Assembly: GCF_047948215.1 (NCBI RefSeq)
Contig: NC_134460.1
Span: 123,765,324 to 123,829,323, forward strand
Direction: 5' to 3'
From: Lycorma delicatula
Taxonomy: Eukaryota > Arthropoda > Insecta > Hemiptera > Fulgoridae
Length of the DNA: 64,000 nucleotides
The notes under the pieces are model-generated. The model searched no databases. It saw only the letters and a list, made by a program, of their open reading frames with translations, and was not told the origin of the DNA. Below are positions 33,726 to 44,165 of this stretch, in pieces. Both the position numbers and the translations under genes were made by a program. How positions within the stretch are numbered: position 1 is the stretch's first letter; each line of letters starts with the position of its first letter.

Positions 33726-34430
33726 TTTTGGACTCCAGCAAAGGAAGACTCCGACCTTGTGACGATACCGGTCGCCACACCGTTTGCACCGATGGGCTTT
33801 ACCGAAAAAGCCTATCATCACAGTCATCAGTTTGGCCTCTATCAGGATGCCACCGATGCAAATCTCTCGGCGATCATTTCCATAAATGTATTTATACAAC
33901 TTACTAATAACTACTTATGGCTTCTTCAAACTACAACCATCTAACAAAACTGAAAACGCTCAACTTTCAAATAACCGATTCAAGGAAGCGCGATCCCAAC
34001 ACCTTCCTCTAACATCAAGGGTTTCAAACCAAATCTTTTTCCACATCTAACTTTAATTAGACTATGCTCTCAGGTCATTAATTAAATGAGTTTTTAAACA
34101 CCAAAAATACTGTTCTCATACCAACAAAACAAGTGTGCATCACAACGTCCTCTTGATTTATTCAAAAAAACAAGAAACAAATTCACAAATTTAATAAGCT
34201 TTTAATGAAAACATACCCTATCTCTCTCTCTGTCCTAGTCCATTTTGGGGAACGAGATCAATGCCTACGCCCTCTCATACCGGAGCTCCATCACAGAAAT
34301 CTCAACATATCCTAACAGTAAATACCTCAGCTAATCGAAACTCGATGCCAAAACGCGCCTATCTTGGCGAAGTAAGCACCCAGGCAGGCCATGATGCTGC
34401 AGTAGCAATTTAGCTACACCCAGAAATGTG
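33726..34430. other. Unclassified segment, two GC-richer blocks
   Basis: 33,726-33,890 (CGATACCGGTCGCCACACCG, CCGATGGGCTTTACCG) and 34,230-34,425 (CCCTCTCATACCGGAGCTCC, GCGCCTATCTTGGCGAAG) are GC-richer than the rest. Frames of 60-74 codons open on both strands at 33.7-33.95 kb, but I recognise no domain. It may be the interior of a retroelement. Confidence 0.3.
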
Positions 34431-34479
34431 AAACATATTTTTAAATACAGATATATTTAAAAATATATATCATATTTTT

Positions 34480-34920
34480 TGAGCTTTCCTTTCTCAACAT
34501 ATGCCCGATCAATGATATCTTCCTTCTTATGACATCTGAACAGACATCTTTGTTTCCCCATTCATCATTTCTTACTGTATCAATCCAGTTTATTTTCTCT
34601 TTGATTTTTCCCTTTAAACATATTTTGAACCGATAATCGCCGTTATTAATTCTTCCAAATATTATTCCTCCATTTTATGTTTTGTTTGATATCTGTTAAA
34701 TAAAGCTTCTATTCGAGAAAATTATACTTTCAACGTATTTAAATAATTTTCCTAGCTCATGTTTCTTTCCCGCCACCATATATTCAAATTTTAACTCTTC
34801 TTCAACAATACAGATAATTTTTGTTATATTAATATTTAATTTTCATTTGACATTTTTTCAGTTATTATTCGGAATTCTTCTGTCTTTGTAATCACGATCA
34901 TATTTAATAATTATACTCTT
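34480..34920 (-). pseudogene. Decayed LINE reverse-transcriptase C-terminal half
   Basis: On the minus strand, successive frames read MKININITKIICIVEEELK, then ELGKLFKYVESIIFSN, WIDTVRNDEW and IRRKISLIGHMLRKES. The order (motif after the FADD catalytic box, FKYL-like GS-I, then LIGHMLR) is that of the C-terminal half of LINE ORF2. Stops and frameshifts are numerous. Confidence 0.6.
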
Positions 34921-35960
34921 TACTCCACAACTTTCATTCATTCACCCCAAATTTTTTCTGTTACATGTAATAAGAGCAGAAAATGTAATAGTGTTGCAGA
35001 ATAAAAAAATATTGTTTTCTTTATGCGATTAAACATAATTGAATTTATTTATAAAAAAAAAATAAGATTTTATCAGTTAAATGGTATAGTTGACTAAATA
35101 TTAATAGAAAGTACTTCTACCTTCCCAGCTAAAGACATATATTTATTAATTTTAATTAAATAGATATACTGAATATCCAAATTTTTGTTAATTTATTACA
35201 TGTTCCTAGTAAAATTCCATAAATGCTTAGTAAGATTAAACAAAATATTTATGATCAAATATTTATGTATAATAAAGCAATTGACTAATCTATACGTTGT
35301 GTCATTATTTTGAAGACGAGAATGTTAACAATTCATGAAGACTTGGCAGTGATATCAATTTGCCTCAGGTGCAGTTACGAGTTGAAGTTTTGTCATTACT
35401 AAAGTAATTATACACATGACATAATTATATCTACTTGTAAATAGATTAGGTTAGATCTAACCTATATATATCAAGTTGAAATTGTGATGAGAATTAGATG
35501 AGATTTTACTTTAAATGAGTCAGTTTGACTGACGATTCGGAAACTAACTTATGACTATATCCACTTAATAACTTGCAAACTTACTACAAGATGTTTAGTA
35601 ATAAATTTTATCTAAGATTACATGTATTTAAGTATACAATTAACTCTAGTGCATTTTTATTAGGAGATTAGTGAAAACTGATCGTGTTAAAATCGTGTGA
35701 AATATTGTTGTAATTTTTTTGTTAAACAGTCAGGTTAGATTTTAAATTAAATAAAAATTTAGGTTATTAAATTTTAGTTTTAATTGTTGTCTTAAAAATA
35801 TTTTTGAAATATTTAAGGTAAATTTTTAACACCTATTAAAGCTTTAACTAAGATTACGTTTTCACTTTTATTATCTAAAATACCGTTAACTTATACGTTT
35901 TCAATTTTTTTTTTCTTTTTTCATTATTATATCTTATTTATTTATTTACTTTTCCGTCTA
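34921..35960. other. No recognisable gene
   Basis: AT-rich. A short dyad GTCAG-TTTGA-CTGAC lies at about 35,519-35,533. Confidence 0.4.
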
Positions 35961-36890
35961 GATAGCTATAGCATAGCTATAGCTCTAGAAGGGAAACTAT
36001 TGTAATCGGTTCAATTTGGGCATTAGCGGTTTTCACCGGATCTTGACATTTTGACACTTAAGGAACCCAAAAAACTGGATGAAAATTTTCCAAATGTTAA
36101 TGTTCGTATGTACATGTGTTTGCTCGGTAGTGGCCTGTAAATCACCTCATATCTCCAAAACTACGATTTTGACCAAACTTTCATCAGATTACTTCTACAT
36201 GTGAGGGATTGAAGCCATTAAATTTTGAAATTAATGGGTCAAGGGGGAAAGGCTGAAGAGCAAGGTCACTCTCAGTATCTCGAGATTTCGCCTAATTAAG
36301 ATCATATACGAGTATTTCTTTGGTACACTTGTTAACAATTAAAAAAATGATAAAACTTGCAAAAAAAAAATTGTAAAATCGTACTTCCACCCCAGAAAAT
36401 GCTTTTATAATCGGTCTACTATCTTTTGACGTCACAGGCGAACTGTATAATTAAATAAATGAATATTTAAAGTGTAAAAGAGTTAATGCAGTCTGGCTGG
36501 GTCTCGAAATCGATCACCCGGTTGACTCTGTGCCTGGTGTGTTAAGGCTCGCGGCTACACTAGTTTACTGACCATACGAGCGAAATTTGTTGTATGTAAG
36601 TTGTGAAGTTACATTAGTTTATTTAATGCCGAATTAAAAGTGGTGTGCGCGCGCGCGCTTTAGTTACAATCATTTAATTAAATAAACGAAAAAATATTAT
36701 ATAAAAAAAATAATGATAAATACTTAATATTAAATACTTAAATAATATTAAATACTTAATTTTAAATTAAGTTGTCTGAGTACGTGTATGTAAGCCGTGC
36801 ATCAGAAACCACCCGTCACGCGCCTAAAGCCCCGTTCCGGGAAAATCCTACAAATCTGTTGTCAGCTTTTGTTTTTAATAAACCGGCGAT
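35961..36890 (+). mobile_element. Family D repeat, copy 2 (longer)
   Basis: GCTATAGCTCTAGAAGGG and ACTATTGTAATCGG, TTTTCACCGGATCTTGACAT and AACCCAAAAAAC match copy 1. The extra interior of about 300 bp (ATATCTCCAAAACTACG, GGTCAAGGGGGAAAGGC, TATCTCGAGATTTCG) is missing from copy 1. Shared distal blocks are GACGTCA, AATTAAATAAATGAATA, GCGCGCGCGCTTTAGT and TTGTCAGCTTTTGTTTTTAA. Non-coding as far as visible. Confidence 0.78.
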
Positions 36891-37984
36891 CATTATTCTA
36901 ATTAGTTTCACAACCTGCATATGTTTTAATGAGTAGCGCTAGAAGTCATTTGGTTGTTGTTCTCTTTGATTCCTAATTTTAATATCCTAATTTACTAATT
37001 CCACTGGCTATGAATATATATTTTTTTTGCCGTTTTGTTATCTATCGTTACACCGTATCACCGTTCTATAACGGTGGAGATATTCATTATGACAGGACGT
37101 TAAGTCGATGCAATTTTAACACATGACGACCAGTGTTATATATTTTACATACTTTTCATAAAAATTCATAAAAATGAAGACAAAATTTTAGTTAATAAAA
37201 AAAAACTAAGTTCCTGAAGATAGAATTCGTTTCCAAAATAGCTAGGATGCATTAAAAGATTGTTGATAAGTTGGTTTTATATTTTAATTATTTAATGTAT
37301 AATATATATGTACAAGCCCAATAGGTTAAGATGACATCACAGTTTCATTGGTTTGACGTTGCGATCGATACCTGAGTATAGTAATTAAATTATCAGTTTA
37401 ATACTATTAGAATATGGTATTTATGCAAAACTCTTCCTATCAAGCATTACTTTACTCCCGTCTTGCTATTCCTTTTACTACAATTAAAATATTTTTTATT
37501 AAAATTTTCAAAACAAACGTATCAATTTTCGTAATTTTTAAAAATAATCCTTACCTACTGAGATATATCTCTAGAAAAAATAACCTACAACTGAGAAATT
37601 GTTCAAATTGCGCAAGAAAATGAAAAAAGCTTAATTATTAGGAATGTAGCACAAATATTTTGACTTTTTGCGCGATTCTTGTTTGTGTAAAGTTCTTTGG
37701 TTATAAAGCAAGGATAAAAGAGTGCAACTGTTTAATTTTTATGGTATTTCAAGATAAATGTTAGTAATAAAACCGAATGTGTAAATAAACACAAATGGGG
37801 AAATAACTAGGACAACCAGCTTATTTTTAACGGTATTTTAAAGCGACTAACAAGCCTTCAAACTTATCGGCAAGGATATAGAACATTAAGTATAAGTTAA
37901 AACAAGTTGAGTTGACGAATATCCGTTTAAAATACTAACAGTAATAAATGTAATTGATATTTTTAGCGTTTTATAATTTGCACC
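36891..37984. other. No recognisable gene
   Basis: A 69-codon plus frame at 37,414-37,623 has no domain or supporting signal. The rest is AT-rich and unmatched. Confidence 0.4.
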
Positions 37985-38475
37985 TTAATCTGGCAGCATG
38001 AACTGTAAAATATCCCTTAATATCTCTTCGAACTCATCCAAGTCACGACTTTTAACTTTGAAAATCTTTTTAAAATCACATAAATAACTATAGAGTATTT
38101 CCCGGTAAATGTGATACATTTCCTGGTTTTTGATCTACTTCAAATGCCACATTCATTCCACGTTCTGAGTATGTGCTTGCGTTTCCACGTCGATAAATTT
38201 CAGTTAAGGATAACAATTAAGTTAGTACAGTAAGTATTCCGTCGTTCTTCATTGCTAACTGTATTATTTTCCTTCCATGTCTGAGATGACAGTGGATCCT
38301 GGTTTCACATACCGTTCTAAAAACGGAAATAAAATTTAGATGAAAGGTTTATTATAAATAGGAAAATATCCTTTGTCTCTCAACAAATCCAGATAAATAC
38401 CTGTTGTTACGAGATAACACGTCCTTGATTAATTTTCCTCCTGCTAAACAAACTTTCATCAATTCCCACTGTCAT
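37985..38475 (-). pseudogene. Merlin-like (ISXO2) transposase, decayed, C-terminal two thirds
   Basis: The minus strand reads MTVGIDESLFSRRKINQGRV, then QQVFIWIC and ETKDIFLFIINLS. After a phase change it reads RYVKPGSTVISDMEGK, and after another AHTQNVE-MWHLK, EILYSYLCDFKK and EEILRDILQFMLPD to a stop at 37,985-37,987. The three catalytic acids of the ISXO2 DDE domain can be placed: D in GIDES, D in VISDM and E in TQNVE. At least three stops and two frameshifts are present. It is opposite in strand to the copy at 26.4-27.2 kb. The N-terminal zinc ribbon is not seen. Confidence 0.72.
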
Positions 38476-39036
38476 TCAGGGTCCCACGATCGCTATGGGA
38501 TTTTCTTACTAGCTGGCATAAACTTCCCGAAGGTAAGAATACCGCTACATGCCTACATCTACATGAATACATGCATTAAATTTACGATGCAGATTCATAA
38601 TTTTTAATCCATCGATAAATGAATTTCGCAATTTTCCAATTTCACATAATCGATTGTTAAAGAACCATTTATTCGATCGAGCATCGAGAATTATTTCATA
38701 CTTACTGCATCGTCATAAGATTGCATTATTATATGACAACTTTATATCATCTCCATCCCCACACTTCTTTACAATATGAATGAACAACTTCTTTTGCAAA
38801 AGTTAAACAGTATTTTTCTTACTAAAACTCACACCGATTGTAATTATACTCAACCGTAGTAATTCAATCGACCGACAAACAAACACGAATGAACAATACT
38901 CTAACCAATCTTGTCGCCTTGACAAATTTTGGATAATCGACGAATATTTGTTCAAATACAGATCACTATTTGTATATACATGTGCTTGTTTAGCCGAATA
39001 TTTTTATTGATAACTGAGGCAAATATTCCTTCATTT

Positions 39037-39094
39037 TGGTGTGTGTATGTATGTATGTATGTATGTGTGTGTGTGTATGTGTGTGTGTGTATGT

Positions 39095-39180
<86 letters not shown>
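39037..39180. repeat. Compound microsatellite (GTAT)n/(GT)n/(AT)n/(GT)n
   Basis: GTATGTAT repeats, then GT runs, a 24-bp AT run (39,099-39,122) and about 27 uninterrupted GT units to 39,178. The 86-codon frame across it is an artefact of repeated YVCVC and YIYIY translation. Confidence 0.97.
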
Positions 39181-39183
<3 letters not shown>

Positions 39184-39335
39184 AGTTAATTTACTGAACA
39201 CAGACTGAAAATATTTGTATTAAGCTAAGAATACCGAATAATTGTTAAGAACAAATTAAAAATCTACGCGAATATTCCGAATATTCCTACATACATGTGA
39301 ACGGCAGTGGTTTTTTTTTTTAACCAGACCCCCAA

Positions 39336-39608
39336 TTAAGGATGAACACGGTTCTTGGAGGTGCCTTTGCCAATAGCCACCACATAAAGGAAAGGGATCG
39401 CTTCCCGATATTTTATTTGAAGTATTCCCGACACAAAACCCGTCATAGTGTCGAAGTCCACTGGATTGCGTAACATCGTTCTAATGATGATCCCTACCTC
39501 GAATGGTGCAGTTTCGGCAACACAGTCGCGGCGTTCCTCGTACCATCACGGGCACTGTAATATGACGTGCTCCGGCTTGTCTAAGTCCCGACAGTAAGGA
39601 CAGCCGTG
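39336..39608 (-). pseudogene. R1/I-like LINE ORF2 C-terminus with zinc knuckle
   Basis: The minus strand reads HGCPYCRDLDKPEHVILQCP, one TGA, WYEERRDCVAETAPFE, then GIIIRTMLRNPVDFDTM and GFVSGILQ, ending at TAA (39,336-39,338). C-x2-C-x8-H-x4-C matches the knuckle in the LINE at 3-308, and the two share the spacing and the EHV and later hydrophobic pattern. A T-run at 39,311-39,321 is its poly(A) tail. The element is 5'-truncated at about 39,610. One internal stop, otherwise open for about 90 codons, so it is relatively young. Confidence 0.8.
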
Positions 39609-39619
39609 GCTGGAAATTA

Positions 39620-41225
39620 AAAAAATAACAGCCTCTTTTATTTCCTTGCACAATTTTATAAAATTAAATTTTTATTTTTTTAATAGAATTGATATATTCT
39701 ATTAAAAAAATAAAAATTAGTATCTAAGCATGCTACGAGAGATAGTTCAAAATTTTCCTGTTTGTGATGTCAAATTATCAACTTTATGTTATATTACATA
39801 ATTACAAACAGATATTGATGCCTTTCAATTATTAAAGATGTTTTAGTAATCTAAATTTCAACGTTGTTCAAGCGAGTAAATAGATAAAGATTGTTGTACA
39901 CATCAACTATAATTATTATTATTATATTGTGATAGTTTGAGTGCAAGTACCATTACTATACTCATTTGTGCATTATAATAGTAACAATAGGGAAATAATA
40001 ATATTCCGAGTGAATGCAGCAATATTACATTTATACGTAGTGCGAGTTTGTGCAAGCTATGTATTGCAGAATTGTGTTAGCTTGTTTAATTGTTAAATGA
40101 AGACTATTCAAGTAAACCAGGCAGAGTTCAACAAGCGGAATTCTAAGCTCAGTGAAGCGGGATCAATTTGCATATATTTGACATAAATCACTCTACAATG
40201 GACCATCGTAGCTCGTAATGTATTTCAAAGGCGTCCATTGTACAACTTAAGTGACTTATAAGGTTATTATTAATCCTATAATTTCACAATTTCACTGCTA
40301 AAAAAAAATTCGAATCGCATTATAGATATCCAGAATTATAATTAACGGTTGAAGGAAATAGTTTGCAAAATTTAACAAATATTATAATATGTAAAATACG
40401 TGTGTATATCTTCAAAAAGGAAAATAGAATTTTTTCGGTCGGGTTTAACGAATACAAAATACTCATTAACTGCGAGAATACCTAAAAAGTTTTCAATAAA
40501 AATAAATAAATACAAAAAGAAAAAAATCGTTCCCTAAAAGTAAAAGATAATTTTGTTTTCAAGAAAATTATATTTTTATTTTATTTTTTTATTTATCTAT
40601 GACTTAAAATAAAAAAAACTTGGTGCGCTCTCTATTTATAAGATCTTTGTATGTGAGAGCGCACTCCACGCTTTTTTTTAGTCATATAAATTGGAAATCT
40701 TTTTAGTATTTTCTTGAAAACAAAATTATTTTTTATTTTTACGGTACCAATTGTTGTTTTTTTATTTTTAAAAGAAAGTCTTGTTTTAATAAAATATTTT
40801 TTTCTACTATCAAATTTTAAATTAGTTATGTATATATACAAGACAGTTGTTTGAGATCATATTTGAACAAATTAAATTTTCTTAAGTTATAAAATTTCTT
40901 CGTGAAGTGTTAATTTTACACTACATTTTTCTTTTTTTTATTAGTTTTAATTCATTAGCAAACAAATGGATATTTATATGCGGTTTTATTCTACAATAAA
41001 AGTTGAAGAATTAGTTTCCATTATTGTAAATATTTATAACTAAACCAAATGATTAGCGTAAAAAAAAATATAGAAGGTAAATTTACACTATTTATATTAA
41101 AATCCACTTCTACAGCCACTCTCGTACTGAATCGACAGTTAAAATCAGTCGGATCGATAAATACATCTTATCGACTCAGCTCCCTTCTTCAAGATATTCT
41201 CCTTATATTATATGTACATCATTAT
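39620..41225. other. AT-rich stretch, no supported gene
   Basis: A local inverted repeat AATAGAATTGATATATTCTATT sits near 39,681, flanked by AAATTTTTATTTTTTT and AAAAAAATAAAAATTA. A 69-codon minus frame at 40,632-40,841 is lysine-rich and low-complexity. Confidence 0.45.
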
Positions 41226-41229
41226 ATAC

Positions 41230-42060
41230 CCTAGACAATCTGTCCAGACCAGATCATGAATCTCCAGCTAATAATGGATTACAATGGGAAAAGAAACAGA
41301 GACATGGTGATAACATTTGTAGATTTCAAAAAGCTTATGACTGCATCAACACAGAATCCTATAAAACATACTAAGACACCTCGGACAACATACCAAATTA
41401 ATAAACATGATAAAACTGACCCTCACAAACACCAAGTCAAAGGTAAAATTCAGGTAGAGCTCTCGAAACCATTTGAGATCAAAACAGGTCTGCGCCAAGG
41501 CGATGGGCTCTTACCGCTATTATTTAACTGCGCTCTAGAAATGGTAATGAAGGAATTGCTCAAACAATACCCCCAAAAGTAAGAAAAGCCAAAAAAAAAA
41601 AACAAACTGTCTTGGTTTCGTCGGCGACTTGGCAGTGCTAGCAAACGATATCCATGAAGCTAAATCACATGTGTTATAACTTCAAAATATTGCAAATAAA
41701 ATTTGCTTCAAAATTTCATTCGAAAAGACAGAGATTATGCCCCAAAATCCATTATGATTAAAAGAAGTAAACATAAACGGTAATAAAATCAAAACAGTTC
41801 CCCAATTTAAACAGTCGGAGAAATAATAATAAAAAACTTAAACGAAAAAACCTCGATCCAAATAAGAAGAAACAAATTAACTAAACCTCAAAAATTAACC
41901 TAGTACAATTTCAATAAAAAATGCCTATCAATATACGCATAAATAAGATACTATTAATAAGAACGTAAGAAAAAGTACTAAGGATTGCAATGCCCAAACA
42001 GTCTAATCAGCTAGATTTGGAGAATGAACCGAATAAAGTGATCCTATGCGGTCGTAAAAG
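41230..42060 (+). pseudogene. LINE reverse-transcriptase core, decayed
   Basis: Reads LQLIMDYNGKRNRDMVITF, VDFKK then a slipped YDCIN; INMIKLTLTNTKSKVK after a slip; FEIKTGLRQGDGLLPLLF with NCALEMVMKE (41,460-41,560); then LGFVGDLAVLANDI and ISFEKTEIMPQNP. These are reverse-transcriptase motifs in order: the VDF...YD catalytic box, the GLRQGD-SPLLFN box and the FADD box, here FVGD, so the first of the paired catalytic Asp residues is lost. It is truncated at both sides and broken by frameshifts. The 108-codon frame at 41,256-41,582 is its best-preserved part. Confidence 0.78.
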
Positions 42061-42083
42061 ATAATAATAATATGTACATATTC

Positions 42084-42085
<2 letters not shown>

Positions 42086-42112
<27 letters not shown>
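42086..42112. repeat. (AT)n microsatellite
   Basis: Short AT run just after the reverse-transcriptase fragment. Confidence 0.9.
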
Positions 42113-42115
<3 letters not shown>

Positions 42116-42469
42116 TGAAATTAACAATGGAGCATTGTATTTTCACCTGACATAGTAGCTGTGTAAAATTTCATAAATATTGTGACGTTGGAAATTAGAT
42201 TTGAGGACACGGTTGAACCATTGTAAGTAAAAAAGCATGTAAAAATCGCTCCGTGTCTTACGATGAATTGGTAAAAACCATTAAAGACTAATTATAAAAA
42301 TCATAAATTTAACAAATCAATTTTAACTAATAATTTTATATAATCCTGTTAAATTTGTAGTAAAATAGAAATTTCAAAAATATGGAAAAAAAATAAAGAA
42401 GAAAATCTAAATTTTACTTAGGATTAAACAGAATCCATGGCAAATATCAAATCAGCCAAAAAAATTAAA

Positions 42470-42992
42470 AAATATTTATGGAAAAATTAACAGAACCAAA
42501 AAATTCAAATACTTAGGGGTGAATAATTGAAGTTAATGCCCCTAAAAAAGTATATTAACAGATCAGGAATAAATAAAATGGAATAAATAAATAAGAATAC
42601 TCACTAAGGTCTTAGAGCTTAACAATGATGGAGAACACTATAGAAGAAAGGCACAATAAAGAAGTGTAAATGAACAAAGAAAATACTAGATGTAATCAGT
42701 AAAAAGAATCGCTTATTATAAAATAATGAACCCCAAACAGTCTGGAAAAAATACTATTTTACACTTATTGTATGAAAAAATCATTAACAAGTGGATAAGA
42801 GAAACTGAAAGAGACATGGAAGAACTGAAAATAATACAAGAAGACATCAAAGAACGTTTACCGCTGAGAAAGAAATTACAAAATATCTCAGGTTTCCTAG
42901 AAAAACCAAAAACAACGGAAGACGTATACTGGACAGAAGATAAAAAAGAGGAAACCTGGACAGAGAAACGCCGGAAACCTATGGGGATGTAA
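42470..42992 (+). pseudogene. LINE ORF2 C-terminus
   Basis: KINRTKKFKYLGV at about 42,485-42,525 and NKWIRETERDMEELKIIQED then IKERLPLRKKLQN and GFLEKPKTTEDVYW, ending in GKRRKP-like basic residues at 42,992. FKYLG followed by W-x-E-x2-x-D-x-EEL, EDI-x-R-x-PLRKK and W-EEK is the C-terminal pattern of a LINE whose core lies in the same orientation at 41.2-42.06 kb. The two could be one element split by later events. The intervening fingers are too decayed to read. Confidence 0.68.
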
Positions 42993-43259
42993 AGAAACAA
43001 ACTGAAAAAGTTAATCGGTTGGAAAAGTATTCCACATACGAATATATATGATTATATTCTGCAACTATATTTAGTCTTATACAGTTAGAATAACGGTTAA
43101 ATTTCTATCAAATTAATGTTTCGTTAAAAAGAAGATAACATGATTAAATTCACTCTGATTGCAGTAATCATTTACTAATTTTTAGTCAAACAACAATGTT
43201 AGATATTAAATTGTTTGAATCCTTTCTTTTAGATGTTTAGGAATTTTAAATCAATTTTT

Positions 43260-43918
43260 ACTTCCTTGTACGAAGTAAAGGAAATATTGCGATCGCGAAA
43301 AATGTTTGTTTTCAGATGTCAACGGAAGCATCCATTTTCCATTTTGACTAGTTGTAGCGTGACGTTTGTACGTGTGTATCTTGCATAACTAAAAAACGAT
43401 TAGCCGTATGATGTTGAAATTTTTTATTTAGGACTGTTGTAATATCTAGTTGTGCACCTCCACTTTTGATTGAAATCGGTTGGACAAAAATTGTTCAAAA
43501 AAGCCCAAAATCCAAAAATAATTTGGATTTTGGACTTTTTCTGCAGTAATAAGCCCTTATTGAGAGCTTTACAACGATATACACAAGTGGTATATATTTT
43601 CATTGGTTTCAGAGATATAGCCAAATAAAGGTTTAATTAATTAAATATTTGGATCTTACAAGAGGAAGTACATCGGTTTGAATCAGTCTTCATCTCCTTT
43701 TTTTAACTTTTTTTTTTTTAATTTAAATATTATATTGTGACGTTGAATATGATTTATTAATAATTATTAACCTTTGATTGTAAAAAATCTTTACATTTAA
43801 TAATAATAATTAAAAAATATCAGATTAATGAAATAAAAGTTATGTACTTTTCATTTTAAAAAAAAATGTGTATTGTAGTTTAATGAGTACAAGAAAGTTA
43901 TGTGGTGTCCATATCAGA
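43260..43918 (+). mobile_element. Helentron-like family A, near full length
   Basis: It starts ACTTCCTTGTACGAAGTAAA after TTTTT at 43,260 and ends GAGTACAAGAAAGTTATGTG, GTGTCCATATCAGA before TTTTTTTT. The middle dyad (AAAAAAGCCCAAAATCC facing GGATTTTGGACTTTTT) is complete at about 43,497-43,536. The 66-codon minus frame at 43,424-43,624 is inside it and non-coding. Confidence 0.92.
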
Positions 43919-44104
43919 TTTTTTTTCATTTATACAATCTGAATAATAGTAATAATAATAATATTTATTAAAAATTGGATTAATTTTACTTAATTTAATT
44001 TTATTGTATTATTTCTTTAATTTAAAAAAAAAAATAAATAGCCTTCATAATAATTAAAATTAAAATTACATTACATTACAGTATGCATATTATATATGCG
44101 TGTG

Positions 44105-44118
44105 CATGTATATATATA

Positions 44119-44162
<44 letters not shown>

Positions 44163-44165
44163 TAT
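44105..44165. repeat. (AT)n/(GT)n microsatellite at a transposon insertion point
   Basis: The AT tract continues as ATATATATA on the far side of the mariner-like element (45,452), so the transposon entered an existing AT repeat with TA target sites. Confidence 0.9.

Noticed and set aside
33720..33944. Overlapping 60-74 codon frames on both strands
   Set aside because: No domain, no splice support and mutual overlap; at most part of an unknown element.
38929..39189. 86-codon frame with YVCVC and YIYIY repeats
   Set aside because: It is a translated microsatellite.
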